Below are positions 8,355 to 17,136 of a stretch of 33,977 nt of DNA, piece by piece. A program made the translations under genes and the position numbers. The first letter of the stretch is position 1, and each line of letters begins with the position of its first letter. This DNA is from CAUZSN01 sp963582345 (GTDB lineage Bacteria > Planctomycetota > Planctomycetia > Planctomycetales > Planctomycetaceae). The stretch lies in the NCBI GenBank assembly GCA_963582345.1, contig CAUZSN010000016.1:1-33977 (forward strand). Direction: 5' to 3'. The notes below the pieces were generated by a model, which was not told where the DNA came from, ran no database searches, and saw only the letters and a list, made by a program, of their open reading frames with translations.

Positions 8355-9259
8355 GTTCCAAGTCGTCCCGGTAATTCGACCTCAAAAACACTTCCAGGTT
8401 GGCCGTTGCGGTCGCGCACGCTGATATTTCCTTTCAGCAAATGAACAAGCGTGCGAACGATGTATAGGCCGACTCCAGTGCCTTTCTTCCTTCGTTCCAA
8501 TTCGCTTCCACCACGATAAAATATTTGGAAAATCTTTTTAGACACGTCGACAGGAATCCCCTCACCGTTGTCAGCAATGCGGACCACAATGCGGCCGCGA
8601 TCTTCAACACGCACTTGCACTTCGACGGCCGGGCTGTCGCCACCGTATTTCACCGCATTGTCCAACAAGTTTCCAAAGATCATCTCCAAGATCATTCGTC
8701 GAGCATTAATGATCGCCGGTTGGACGTCGTAACTGAACACATCGTCTTCCGCACATTTATAATGCGTGCATGCGGTCTGTGCACATCGTTGCAGCAACGG
8801 TGCCAGCGAAATATCCTCAGCCGCAGACTGGTGACCAATTGCGTCCAAGCGGCCTACTTCCAACAGCTGGCTGATCAGCCGGTCCAAGCGCCTGAGTTCG
8901 TGTTCCATTACACCGTAAAACTCATCTCGTTGTTGACTGTCCAAAGTACGCATCTGCAGTGTTTCGAGATAGAGTTGTAACGACGCAATGGGTGTCTTCA
9001 ACTCGTGAGTGACACTGTCGACGAAATTTGCCTGTCGCCGATTAAGCCGAATTTCCTTGATGGTTAGGAACAAATAGAACGATAGGCCGAGCAAGATCAG
9101 AGCGAATGCAACTGTGCCGATGGCCAGGCCGCTGATCGAATCCCTATCAGCCAGCAGTACGATCCAGAAGACCATCAACGTCACGTTCAGCGCCATCAAA
9201 AGCACGCTAATCGTTATCGGCAAGTGCAGCGTTCGCCGTTTCCTAGAATACGGAGACAA
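8351..9259 (-). CDS. Sensor histidine kinase with no extracellular sensor domain
   Basis: This membrane kinase should phosphorylate the regulator encoded directly downstream. It has 302 residues, short for the class. Two hydrophobic segments (~13-36 and ~44-66) are separated by only about seven polar residues. There is no PAS, HAMP or periplasmic domain. The HisKA helix carries His85 in VDSVTHELKTPIASL. The HATPase domain has the N box NLLDNAVKYG at 197-206, G1 DNGEG at 230-234 and G2 GTGVGLYIV from 260. Such hairpin-anchored kinases are generally thought to sense the membrane itself or a partner protein; that is family knowledge, not shown here. It is the first gene of the pair. Confidence 0.95.
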   Translation of the reverse strand: MSPYSRKRRTLHLPITISVLLMALNVTLMVFWIVLLADRDSISGLAIGTVAFALILLGLSFYLFLTIKEIRLNRRQANFVDSVTHELKTPIASLQLYLETLQMRTLDSQQRDEFYGVMEHELRRLDRLISQLLEVGRLDAIGHQSAAEDISLAPLLQRCAQTACTHYKCAEDDVFSYDVQPAIINARRMILEMIFGNLLDNAVKYGGDSPAVEVQVRVEDRGRIVVRIADNGEGIPVDVSKKIFQIFYRGGSELERRKKGTGVGLYIVRTLVHLLKGNISVRDRNGQPGSVFEVELPGRLGT

Positions 9260-9601
9260 GGTTCAACTGCTCCCGTAATGTCGAAGTTTTGTCATCTGCC
9301 CATCGCACGAAGTGGCAGGATCAATCACAAGCTGGTGGGATGACTGTATTATTCAATTCAACCAGAGTAGCACTTGATACCTGCAGAAACGAGGAAAACC
9401 CACAACCCTCGACCTCGTGATTCCCGACTGTTGACTCATACTTCGGGTTCTCGGCGCTCACCGGCACCTTCCGCAGATTCTGCACTCGCAAACGAACAAT
9501 CACCCTGAGGACAGTGACGGAACGGTTTAGTCCATTGATCGAACTGGCGTGACAAGCGAATCACGGTTAACATAATTCAACCCAATAGTATCTTGAGTGA
9601 A
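9260..9601. other. Intergenic region between the kinase gene and the SRP RNA gene
   Basis: This 342-bp gap sits between the divergently arranged kinase gene and the rightward SRP RNA. A 60-codon leftward frame (9321-9503) has no motif and is not called. A possible -10 for the RNA gene is listed separately. Confidence 0.5.
9586..9591 (+). promoter_or_regulatory. Possible -10 element for the SRP RNA gene
   Basis: TAGTAT lies 10 nt before the first paired base of the RNA, which would place transcription start at about 9598-9602. No convincing -35 hexamer is found at standard spacing, so the call rests on position. Confidence 0.28.
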
Positions 9602-9721
<120 letters not shown>

Positions 9722-9822
9722 AAATCTGCACTACCACCCGCTTCCGTATGAATCCGGATTTGTAATCAAAAGCGCTGCACACAAGGTATTCCGTAAGTAC
9801 GTCGGAATAATGACCGACATCG

Positions 9823-9852
9823 CTGAAACAAAGACGTGTCATCTGATATACT
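9823..9852 (+). promoter_or_regulatory. Possible sigma70-type promoter for dnaX
   Basis: CTGAAA (9823-9828; 4 of 6 matches to TTGACA) and TATACT (9847-9852; 5 of 6 matches to TATAAT) are 18 bp apart, about 80 bp before the dnaX ATG. Their position between the SRP RNA and dnaX makes them the best candidate for a dnaX-ybaB-recR promoter, though read-through from the RNA gene is possible. Confidence 0.35.
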
Positions 9853-9933
9853 ACTATCCGTGCGAGCTAAGAGGCCCGGTTCGCTAACGATCGTCACGCG
9901 GCAAAAGTCAGGCTTTTCTGTAGAGCGAGCAAC

Positions 9934-11721
9934 ATGGACGAAAACTCCTCGCAATACACTGTTCTGGCGCGGCGATATCGTCCTCAGGCTTTTGACGAGG
10001 TAGTCGGCCAAGCACACGTGGTACAAGCCCTTCGCAACGCGATCCAGGCCCAACGAGTTGCCCACGCCTACATGTTCACCGGGTCGCGGGGCGTCGGTAA
10101 GACGTCGATGGCACGCATCTTGGCGAAGTCACTCAATTGCCCTAGTGCGAAGTACGGCAATCCGTGCAATGACTGCGAGATCTGCAACGGAATCACGGCC
10201 GGCAGTGACATCGATGTTCTGGAAATCGACGGTGCCTCGAACCGCGGCATCGACGACATCCGCTCATTGCGGCAGAACGTCAACGTCATGTCCATGCGAT
10301 CGACCTATAAACTGTATATCATCGATGAAGTGCACATGTTGACGAAGGAGGCCTTCAACGCTTTATTGAAGACTCTGGAAGAGCCACCCGCCAATGTAAA
10401 GTTTGTCTTCTGCACAACTGAACCCAATAAGATTCCCGATACGATTTTGTCTCGCTGTCAACGATTCGACTTTGGGACGATCCAGACGTCCAGCATCGTC
10501 GAACATTTAAAACAGATTGCTCAAGCCGAGTCGGTCGACGTCGAATTGAAGGCGTTTGACCTAATCGCGCGACGAGCAGCTGGATCGATGAGAGACAGTC
10601 AGTCACTGTTCGACCAGTTGTTAGCCTTTGGCGAGAATCGCATCACCGCAACCGAGGTTCACCGGTTGTTGGGAACGGCAAGCGACGACCGTCTGATCGA
10701 GATTGTGGACGCCCTTATCAGTCGCCGGCGCGATGTGGTTCTCGGACTGGTCAACCAGGCTCTGACTGAAGGGATTCAACTAGGTGAGCTCACTGATCAA
10801 CTACTCAATTATCTGCGTGACCTGATCGTACTGGCCGCGGACGCGAAATCCGTATCACTTTCGAGTGTCTCCGAGGCACATCGCGATCGGTTATCCCTAC
10901 AGTCCGCCAGATGGGGACTGCAGACACTGGTCGCCGCGATGCAGGTTCTTGCCGACACCAAGGCTCGCATGCAGCGCACTGAGTACGGTCGCGCATTGGT
11001 CGAATTAGCACTCATTCGAATTTCTTTGCTTGAAAATCTCGAGAGTCTTGATCGATTGCTCCATCAGCTCAAATATGACGAGTTAAATGGAATCCGGACG
11101 ATATCTGACAATACGCCAGAACGGTCGAGTCGATTGTCGAACGACGGTAACCCGCAAACTAACACCACAGTCGTTCCTTCGGATGCTGATTTGGCACCAT
11201 CGAATGCCGTCAATGCTGCACCAGACGCCGATCGGCCAAACGAAAAAAAAAATGAAGATGACATCGATTTCCACCTGACTGCGCCGATAAAAATCAGAAA
11301 CCGGATTGAATTTCGAGCTGGATTCGAGTCGCAACTTTTTTCTCAAATCGTCGATACTCTTAACGATACGCTGCAAGAATACATCAAGCACGTAAATGCT
11401 GTAGCAATTTCCGAGCCAAATATTCTGGAGCTGACGTTCCCGAAAAACTATCATTTCAACAAGCAATTTTGCGAACGGCCGGAAGTCCTAAATAATTTAG
11501 AGACAGCCGCATCCGACATCACCGGTCAAAGAATTCGCATTGTGCTGCGTGTCGCCGAAGACGAGACGAATCCAACCCATGAATCAGAATTACCACAATC
11601 GACCGTTCATATTCAGGTTGACACGGTTGACGATTCGTTCGTTCAACGAGCGATGTCCGTCTTTGGCGCATCAGTTGAGCGAGTCGTCGCGATTGCCGAG
11701 CCATCGCCTCAAAAGGAATAA
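9934..11721 (+). CDS. dnaX: DNA polymerase III subunit gamma/tau (clamp-loader ATPase)
   Basis: DnaX drives loading of the sliding clamp at the replication fork. The 595-residue protein opens with the conserved LARRYRPQAFDEVVGQ. It has Walker A GSRGVGKTS at 50-58, a zinc module of Cys69, Cys78, Cys81 and Cys84, the sensor segment IDGASNRGIDDIR, Walker B IIDEVHML (Asp131-Glu132), LLKTLEEPP, and the SRC arginine-finger motif at 173-175. Domain III runs to ~365. A polar linker (~375-440) leads to a tau-like C-terminal domain. The linker contains ten consecutive A at 11243-11252, codons 437-440. A -1 shift there meets TGA at once (see the separate entry), suggesting two products. ybaB begins 6 bp after the stop; the three genes form a likely operon with recR. 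Confidence 0.97.
   Translation: MDENSSQYTVLARRYRPQAFDEVVGQAHVVQALRNAIQAQRVAHAYMFTGSRGVGKTSMARILAKSLNCPSAKYGNPCNDCEICNGITAGSDIDVLEIDGASNRGIDDIRSLRQNVNVMSMRSTYKLYIIDEVHMLTKEAFNALLKTLEEPPANVKFVFCTTEPNKIPDTILSRCQRFDFGTIQTSSIVEHLKQIAQAESVDVELKAFDLIARRAAGSMRDSQSLFDQLLAFGENRITATEVHRLLGTASDDRLIEIVDALISRRRDVVLGLVNQALTEGIQLGELTDQLLNYLRDLIVLAADAKSVSLSSVSEAHRDRLSLQSARWGLQTLVAAMQVLADTKARMQRTEYGRALVELALIRISLLENLESLDRLLHQLKYDELNGIRTISDNTPERSSRLSNDGNPQTNTTVVPSDADLAPSNAVNAAPDADRPNEKKNEDDIDFHLTAPIKIRNRIEFRAGFESQLFSQIVDTLNDTLQEYIKHVNAVAISEPNILELTFPKNYHFNKQFCERPEVLNNLETAASDITGQRIRIVLRVAEDETNPTHESELPQSTVHIQVDTVDDSFVQRAMSVFGASVERVVAIAEPSPQKE
11243..11255 (+). promoter_or_regulatory. Candidate A10 slippage site in dnaX giving a short gamma-like product
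   Basis: Ten A residues (11243-11252) cover codons GAA AAA AAA AAT of dnaX. Either a -1 ribosomal shift on A-AAA-AAA or one extra A in the mRNA places TGA (11253-11255) directly after a third Lys codon, ending the protein at residue 440. Loss of one A would instead add a short tail ending at the TGA 11276-11278. Thermus dnaX makes its short form by transcript slippage on a run of nine A, and E. coli uses A-AAA-AAG. I see no Shine-Dalgarno-like stimulator just upstream, which favours transcript slippage. Confidence 0.6.
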
Positions 11722-11727
11722 CACTCA

Positions 11728-12093
11728 ATGCTAAAAGGTCTTGGAAATATTGCCACTTTGATGAAGCAGGCCCAAGATATGCAGGGCCGGATGAATGAAT
11801 TGCAGGACAACCTAGGACAGTTACGTGTCCAAGCCAATGCGGGCGGAGGAATGGTAACCGTAGAAGCCAGTGGTCAACAGCGTATTTTGTCGTGTCGCAT
11901 CGAACAATCGTTGCTTGAAAGCGGCGATCGAGAAATGATTGAGGATTTAGTGGTTGCAGCCACGAACTCAGCGTTGGAAAAAGCGAAAGAATCGGCCAAG
12001 CAGGAGGTAACGAAGTTGGCCGGTGAGGTTGACATCCCCGGACTTGGTGACGCATTGTCGAAATTCGGACTCGGTGAGAATCCCTCGAAATAG
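11728..12093 (+). CDS. ybaB: YbaB/EbfC-family nucleoid-associated protein
   Basis: This small DNA-binding protein associates with the nucleoid as a homodimer. It has 121 residues, typical for the family. It starts with the usual MLKGLGNIATLMKQAQDMQGRMNELQ coiled helix. The conserved AGGGMVTVEASGQQRILSCRIEQSLL strand region follows, then the LVVAATNSALEKAKE helix. ATG 11728 is preceded by AAGGA about 9 nt upstream. It lies 6 bp after dnaX and 8 bp before recR, the order found across many bacteria, which supports co-transcription and a recombination/replication-linked role. Confidence 0.96.
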   Translation: MLKGLGNIATLMKQAQDMQGRMNELQDNLGQLRVQANAGGGMVTVEASGQQRILSCRIEQSLLESGDREMIEDLVVAATNSALEKAKESAKQEVTKLAGEVDIPGLGDALSKFGLGENPSK

Positions 12094-12101
12094 GACTGCG
12101 A

Positions 12102-12728
12102 ATGCCCAAACAGCAACCTGAGCTTGGTGCGCATCCTTATGGACCTGCTGTGAGCCATTTGATCGATCAGTTTGCGACGCTCCCGGGAATCGGGCGGAAG
12201 TCTGCGGAGCGTTTAACACATTATATTTTAGCCTGTAATCCGGCCGAGGCATTAGAGTTGGCTGACGCGATTCGCACTGTAACGACGGCCGTCGCTCCCT
12301 GCAGAATATGCTATAATTTGACAGAAAGAGAGGTTTGTGGAATTTGCGCCAACCCGGGACGGAACCGACAGTTGGTTTGCATCGTGGAACAACCACGCGA
12401 CATCATGGCATTGGACGCATCGGGTGCTTTTGACGGCGTCTATCACGTTTTGCAAGGACGCATCTCACCGTTAGAAGGAATCGGCCCCGAACATTTGACG
12501 ATTGACGCATTGATTCGACGTGTTCGGCAAGACGGTGTGAAGGAAATCGTAATGGCAACGAATCCAACGTTAGAAGGAGATGGAACGGCTCTTTATATTT
12601 CCAACCTGTTGGAAAGGGAAGCGGTTAACATAACTCGGCTTGCTCGCGGCATCGCGTCCGGTAGTGTGCTAGAATTCGCCAACAAGGAGATGTTAGCCGA
12701 CGCGATGCGCGGCCGACAACAGTTCTAG
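12102..12728 (+). CDS. recR: Recombination mediator protein RecR
   Basis: RecR acts with RecO (and RecF) to load RecA on single-stranded DNA at gaps. It has 208 residues against ~200 usual, with about 10 extra at the N terminus. It has a helix-hairpin-helix LPGIGRKSAERL at 27-38 and a zinc finger of Cys67, Cys70, Cys79 and Cys82. A Toprim domain from ~90 contains the characteristic LVCIVEQPRDIMALDASGAFDGVYHVLQGRISPLEGIGP stretch, and GIASGSVLEFANKEMLADAM lies near the end. It is the last gene of the dnaX-ybaB-recR group. rpoN starts 63 bp downstream. Confidence 0.97.
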   Translation: MPKQQPELGAHPYGPAVSHLIDQFATLPGIGRKSAERLTHYILACNPAEALELADAIRTVTTAVAPCRICYNLTEREVCGICANPGRNRQLVCIVEQPRDIMALDASGAFDGVYHVLQGRISPLEGIGPEHLTIDALIRRVRQDGVKEIVMATNPTLEGDGTALYISNLLEREAVNITRLARGIASGSVLEFANKEMLADAMRGRQQF

Positions 12729-12791
12729 TTAGACGAATGCGGATAACAATGATTACTCCTGTGGGAATTGTCGTATCGCAGCGGCTTGATC

Positions 12792-14294
12792 ATGCAACTT
12801 AATTTTTCGCAACAAATGAAAATGAGCCAGCAAATGAAGCTGGCTCCGCGCATGATCCAATCGATGGAAATCTTGCAGCTTCCCATCCTGGCGCTGCAGG
12901 AACGGATTGATCAGGAATTGGAAGACAACGTTTTGTTGGTTGCCGGCACTGAATCGTCCGAAGCCTCCGATACGGAGAGGGATCTTGAACTCGAACGAGC
13001 TCGCGAGGAGGTCACGTCGACAGATGTTGAACAGAAGGAATTGGTCGTCGACAACGAACATGACAACGAAGCGGATTTTGAACGGCTACTCGAAATGTCA
13101 GAAGAGTGGCCCGATGACAATGTAACGTCCGCAGTGAAACCATCGAGCAATCGGATTGCTGAAGCACTTGAACGAAAGCACGACGAGTTGGCTAATGTCG
13201 TAGCGCCGCCTCAAACGTTGTTAGAATACTTGCTCGACCAGTTTCATTTCTTCAACGCCGATCGTGAAATTCGCGAATTCGGTGACTACGTGATTCACAA
13301 TTTGGATCAAGACGGACAGCTGCAAAGCTCGCTGGCCGACATCGTCCAGGCCTATATCCAGTCCTACGGTCGGTCGATTAACTACGAGGATGCACAGCGC
13401 ACGCTTTTGCTCATTCAAAAACTTGACCCTCCAGGTGTTGGAGCTCGAAATTTAAAGGAGTGCCTGCTGCTTCAAATCAATGACCTAACGCCGATGAAGG
13501 ATGTTCTGACCCTTCTGATTTATTCTCACCTGGAAGACCTCAGTCAAAACCGTCTACCTATCATTCAAAGCAAGACTGGTTACCCCATTGAAACCATCAA
13601 AATGGCGATGGATGAGTTGCGACGACTGAATCCCCATCCCGGCCGAGGATTCAACGCCGAACGGGTCCAAAAGGTGACTCCGGATTTTTTCGTCGAGCTA
13701 GATGAAAATGGAAAGTACGTGATTCGGTTGGAAGACGAATACATACCCAGTTTACGCATCAGCAAACGATATCGCGAGATGTTTCGGAACGGGACCGATC
13801 GGGAGACCAAGGAATGGATCAAGAAGAAAATCGATTCGGCCAAGTGGTTGATCGAATCGATTGAACAGCGATACAGCACGCTCAAACGCGTGGCTAAAGC
13901 CATTGTTGACTATCAAACGGAATTTCTGAATAAGGGTCCCGAGCACATTGTACCGCTGAAAATGCAGCAAATTGCCGACGTCGTTGGCGTACACGTGACC
14001 ACGGTCTCCAGGGCCGTCGATGACAAATGGATTCAGACACCACGCGGCCTGTTCCCTTTGAAGCGATTTTTCGGCGGTGGCACAAAAACAGTCGACGGCG
14101 AGGATATTGCCTGGGGCATTATCCGTCTGAAATTAAAGGATATCATAGATAACGAAGACAAAAATCATCCACTCAGCGACGATGCCCTCGTCGAGGCAAT
14201 GGCCAAACAAGGCTACAATCTGGCGCGTCGCACGGTCACAAAATATCGCAAAAAACTGAACATCCCATCGTCCCGCCAGCGGCGGCGGTATTGA
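12792..14294 (+). CDS. rpoN: RNA polymerase sigma-54 factor
   Basis: Sigma-54 directs RNA polymerase to -24/-12 promoters and needs AAA+ activators to open DNA. ATG 12792 begins MQLNFSQQMKMSQQMKLAPRMIQSMEILQLP, the glutamine-rich region I that contacts activators, giving 500 residues. The TTG at 12768 that extends the frame is not needed. A long acidic region II (~45-115) follows. Then comes the core-binding domain (GVGARNLKECLLLQ), then a helix-turn-helix around DVVGVHVTTVSRAVDDKWIQTPRGLFPLKRFF. The RpoN box ARRTVTKYRK at 478-487 reads the -24 element. No sigma-54 activator gene is in the window, and I found no convincing -24/-12 site here. Confidence 0.97.
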   Translation: MQLNFSQQMKMSQQMKLAPRMIQSMEILQLPILALQERIDQELEDNVLLVAGTESSEASDTERDLELERAREEVTSTDVEQKELVVDNEHDNEADFERLLEMSEEWPDDNVTSAVKPSSNRIAEALERKHDELANVVAPPQTLLEYLLDQFHFFNADREIREFGDYVIHNLDQDGQLQSSLADIVQAYIQSYGRSINYEDAQRTLLLIQKLDPPGVGARNLKECLLLQINDLTPMKDVLTLLIYSHLEDLSQNRLPIIQSKTGYPIETIKMAMDELRRLNPHPGRGFNAERVQKVTPDFFVELDENGKYVIRLEDEYIPSLRISKRYREMFRNGTDRETKEWIKKKIDSAKWLIESIEQRYSTLKRVAKAIVDYQTEFLNKGPEHIVPLKMQQIADVVGVHVTTVSRAVDDKWIQTPRGLFPLKRFFGGGTKTVDGEDIAWGIIRLKLKDIIDNEDKNHPLSDDALVEAMAKQGYNLARRTVTKYRKKLNIPSSRQRRRY

Positions 14295-14336
14295 GCATTA
14301 CTGATCACGGTCTGCGACCTTAGTGACACTCGTTTC

Positions 14337-15287
14337 TTAGAGCTTGTGTTCCCAACCGGTGCGATGGAGTTCTTTTCTGTTGCCGACGGCATCTTGTGTC
14401 TGGCACCCGCAACCCTTGACGATTTTTCCGATACGTGAAAGTAAAATGTCGAACGGCGGTGATTCGAGCAGTGATTGCCCATCCTTTGCTGTAACGGTGA
14501 ACAGCAACTCGAAGTCTTCCCCATCGCTTAGTGCGTGTTCCAGTGGAGTTTTCTCGTCCTGGATCTGTTTTGCGACATCACTAATCGGTATGGCCTGTTC
14601 GTACACCACTGCTGCAACGTGGCTTTCGTCTAGAATGTTGTGCAAATCTGTCGACAAACCGTCGCTCACGTCTGTCATCGCATGAAGATTGACACGCTGG
14701 TGTAGTTCGATCGCTTCTTTGACTCTCGGCTGAAACTCAAATTGTTTAGCGGCAAGACTGCCGCCGAACGTTCCCGTGACAAAAATCCAATCACCTATTT
14801 GAGCGTCCCTCCGACAAACCGGTCTTGTTCCCGTAACTTCACCCAACACTGTGACACTGACGGCAGCGGGCGCGTGCCATACATTTGTGTCGCCGCCCAC
14901 TACGGAAACATCAAACCGGTCCGCCAGATTTTTCATGCCAAGATACAACTGTCGCACGAATTCAGCACCGCGGTTTCGGGACGCCGCGACACTAACGACC
15001 GCCGCCAAAGGCCGCCCGGCCATTGCGGCGATATCACTGAGATTGACGGCAAGAACTTTCCGTCCGACCTGCCGCGCGGTTGCAGGTGGAACAGTAAAGT
15101 GTACACCTTCGATTAACATGTCGACCGTAATCAGCGTGTCCTGCTTAGTAGGAAAGCTGACCACAGCGGCATCATCACCAATCCCAACCGGAACGCGTGG
15201 ATGGTCTGTCTCGTATTGACGGAACCAATCGATCAGCGCGAATTCTGAGTCACCATTGGACACTGTCGTGGTCGACCTTGGCAGCAC
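14337..15287 (-). CDS. thiL: Thiamine-monophosphate kinase
   Basis: ThiL phosphorylates thiamine monophosphate to the active cofactor thiamine diphosphate, the last step of the pathway. It has 316 residues, a normal length. Family motifs are all present: GIGDDAAVV near residue 35 (Mg/ATP), the LAVNLSDIAAMAGRPLA helix, VVGGDTN, the TDVSDGLSTDL motif, and LSDGEDFELLFTV near the C terminus. The gene starts 32 bp after the end of the HtrA-like gene on the same strand, suggesting joint transcription, and its end faces rpoN with 42 bp between. No TPP riboswitch is visible upstream. Confidence 0.95.
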   Translation of the reverse strand: MLPRSTTTVSNGDSEFALIDWFRQYETDHPRVPVGIGDDAAVVSFPTKQDTLITVDMLIEGVHFTVPPATARQVGRKVLAVNLSDIAAMAGRPLAAVVSVAASRNRGAEFVRQLYLGMKNLADRFDVSVVGGDTNVWHAPAAVSVTVLGEVTGTRPVCRRDAQIGDWIFVTGTFGGSLAAKQFEFQPRVKEAIELHQRVNLHAMTDVSDGLSTDLHNILDESHVAAVVYEQAIPISDVAKQIQDEKTPLEHALSDGEDFELLFTVTAKDGQSLLESPPFDILLSRIGKIVKGCGCQTQDAVGNRKELHRTGWEHKL

Positions 15288-15319
15288 GTGAGCGGACTCG
15301 TCGTTCCGTCGATTCTAGC

Positions 15320-16687
15320 TCACGTGCCTGAAAACACCAGTTGCAGGTGACCGAAAAGCGTTTCATCGCCCCTAAGAATGTAGAACTTTAGAGGATTGAA
15401 CGATTTCAACTGAGGATGCTCAGTGACGTAATGAATGTTATCGTAGTTAATTGTTTCCCAAACGTGTAGGCCCACAAGGATGTCTCCCTCGCGAATTCCA
15501 TTCAAAGACGCCGGACTTTGAGGCCTAACTCGGGTCACTCGCATCCCACCTCGGTATCGAGCACTCAGCAGAGATCGATCGCTACCCACCACTTCTGTCA
15601 ATTGTACTCCGAACAGTCTCCACGACATTGCATGGGCTCCATCCTCGATGGTCGTGTGCGCAATCGGCTCGGATGGGGACGACGAGCGACCTTTGAGTTC
15701 AGACAGTTTCAATGTCAGCGATTTGGACGTATTATTTCGACGGACAATGATCGGAACCTCGTCGCCGGCCGAACATCCTAAACAGGCCCGTTCGAAGTCC
15801 GCTCCATCGACCACATTGACCGATCCAGCTTTTAAGATAATGTCGCCGGCTCTTAGCCCAGCGGTCTCAGCAGGGCTTTCTGTCTGCGTGCTTTTGACGA
15901 TCAGCATCCGTTTGTCGCCTTTTTTGAAGTCTGTCCCGACCAATCCATGGTACATGTTATTGAGTTGCTTGATGCTCAGCAATTCGGCGATTGTTTTCCG
16001 CACATCGTCTATCGGAATTGCAAATCCAATTCGCTGGGCTCCCGCCCGGATGGCGACGTTAATACCGACAACTTCGCCGTCCAGATTAATTAGTGGACCG
16101 CCGCTGTTACCAGGATTGATGCTTGCGTCCGTCTGGATCAGATTCTTGTACGACTGCTTTTCGTTGACGTCGACGTCACGGGACAGAGCGCTCACCAAAC
16201 CTCCTGTCACGGTATCCTTGTAGCCAAATGCGTTGCCGACAGCGATTACTGTTTCGCCCAACATCAAATCGGATGACGTTCCTAGGGGCATTACATCCAA
16301 CGGTTTCGTCGCGTTGATTTTGATAATCGCAAGGTCATGCTTTCGGTCATACGAGACAATATGCGCGTCATAGGTGCTGCCGTCATGTAACGTCACGTGT
16401 AGTGCGTCGAAACCAATAACGACGTGATAATTCGTTACGATATAACCTCGCTCATCGACGACGATGCCGGTGCCTACGCCGTTGACTTTGCGACCTTTAC
16501 CGTTCGAAATCAGAGCACTCGCATCAAGCGAGGTCTTTTCGCTATGGATATTCACGACCGAGGATTTGGCTCGTTTGATCGCTCGGACAACCGGAGTTTC
16601 TCGCGATTCAGTCGCTAGACAATAGGCACTAAGGCCAACAAAGATAACGACCGCACACAACGTGGAATCAACGATTCGCTTTATCAT
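15320..16687 (-). CDS. HtrA/DegP-like serine protease with two PDZ domains
   Basis: This is a predicted exported protease for damaged or misfolded envelope proteins. I place the start at 16687, giving 455 residues that begin MIKRIVDSTLCAVVIFVGLSAYCLA, a signal peptide. The frame open to 16780 only adds residues ahead of it. The trypsin-like domain has the complete triad: His88 in TNYHVV, Asp118 in KHDLAII and Ser195 in NPGNSGGPLI. A first PDZ domain lies at ~245-335 (PAETAGLRAGDIIL) and a second, more divergent one at ~365-450 (PASLNGIREGDILVGL). The ligand-binding loops are normal. thiL follows 32 bp downstream. It could equally be called DegQ/MucD-like; the exact subfamily is unclear. Confidence 0.92.
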   Translation of the reverse strand: MIKRIVDSTLCAVVIFVGLSAYCLATESRETPVVRAIKRAKSSVVNIHSEKTSLDASALISNGKGRKVNGVGTGIVVDERGYIVTNYHVVIGFDALHVTLHDGSTYDAHIVSYDRKHDLAIIKINATKPLDVMPLGTSSDLMLGETVIAVGNAFGYKDTVTGGLVSALSRDVDVNEKQSYKNLIQTDASINPGNSGGPLINLDGEVVGINVAIRAGAQRIGFAIPIDDVRKTIAELLSIKQLNNMYHGLVGTDFKKGDKRMLIVKSTQTESPAETAGLRAGDIILKAGSVNVVDGADFERACLGCSAGDEVPIIVRRNNTSKSLTLKLSELKGRSSSPSEPIAHTTIEDGAHAMSWRLFGVQLTEVVGSDRSLLSARYRGGMRVTRVRPQSPASLNGIREGDILVGLHVWETINYDNIHYVTEHPQLKSFNPLKFYILRGDETLFGHLQLVFSGT

Positions 16688-17136
16688 GGGCAGGATCAAC
16701 TCTGTGGGTAAAGCCCCTGCATCAAACGTCACGGTACAGGGAAAAGATTCCATTAATGAAACCGGAGTGCGATCCTTCAATACTCCGAGATTGGCAGCAT
16801 CGGCTTGTCGTGCAAGCTGCCTTGAAATCGCCGTTCTGATAACTCATAACTTGCCTAGCTGGAACTAAGTTATGGTTTTGACGGCTGTGCAGGCAGATGC
16901 AGACGTGATCCGAAACTTTGTAAGGAATTGATCAGCGCCGTCTGTTGAGCCGGCAACGTAGACGGCCTACTATTGTTGCTGACTTAAATCGGCTACCAAA
17001 CTCGTAGCGCACATTTGCTACGATCAGAACAACTGACGGCGGATAGAAAATTCTTGTCCGCAATTGAATTAACATCAAACTCGTCCGCGCCAAACCGCGC
17101 AGCTCACAATCGTCACAATCCGGAAGGTTTTCTCCG
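16688..17136. other. Divergent intergenic region with an 8-bp inverted repeat
   Basis: This 449-bp region separates the HtrA-like gene (leftward) from the small TPR gene (rightward). It holds the inverted repeat at 16845-16874, listed separately, and a GGAAGG ribosome site just before 17137. A leftward 101-codon frame overlapping the TPR start (16932-17237) is a shadow. Confidence 0.5.
16845..16874. repeat. Perfect inverted repeat, possible operator
   Basis: CATAACTT (16845-16852) and AAGTTATG (16867-16874) are perfect 8-bp arms with a 14-bp spacer. No T-run follows, so it is not a terminator. Its place between divergent genes would suit a regulator site. Confidence 0.4.

Noticed and set aside
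9321..9503. Leftward 60-codon frame upstream of the SRP RNA
   Set aside because: No motif or ribosome site; composition is that of noncoding DNA.
14295..14336. Possible shared terminator between rpoN and thiL
   Set aside because: No stem with an adjacent T-run can be drawn in the 42-bp gap.
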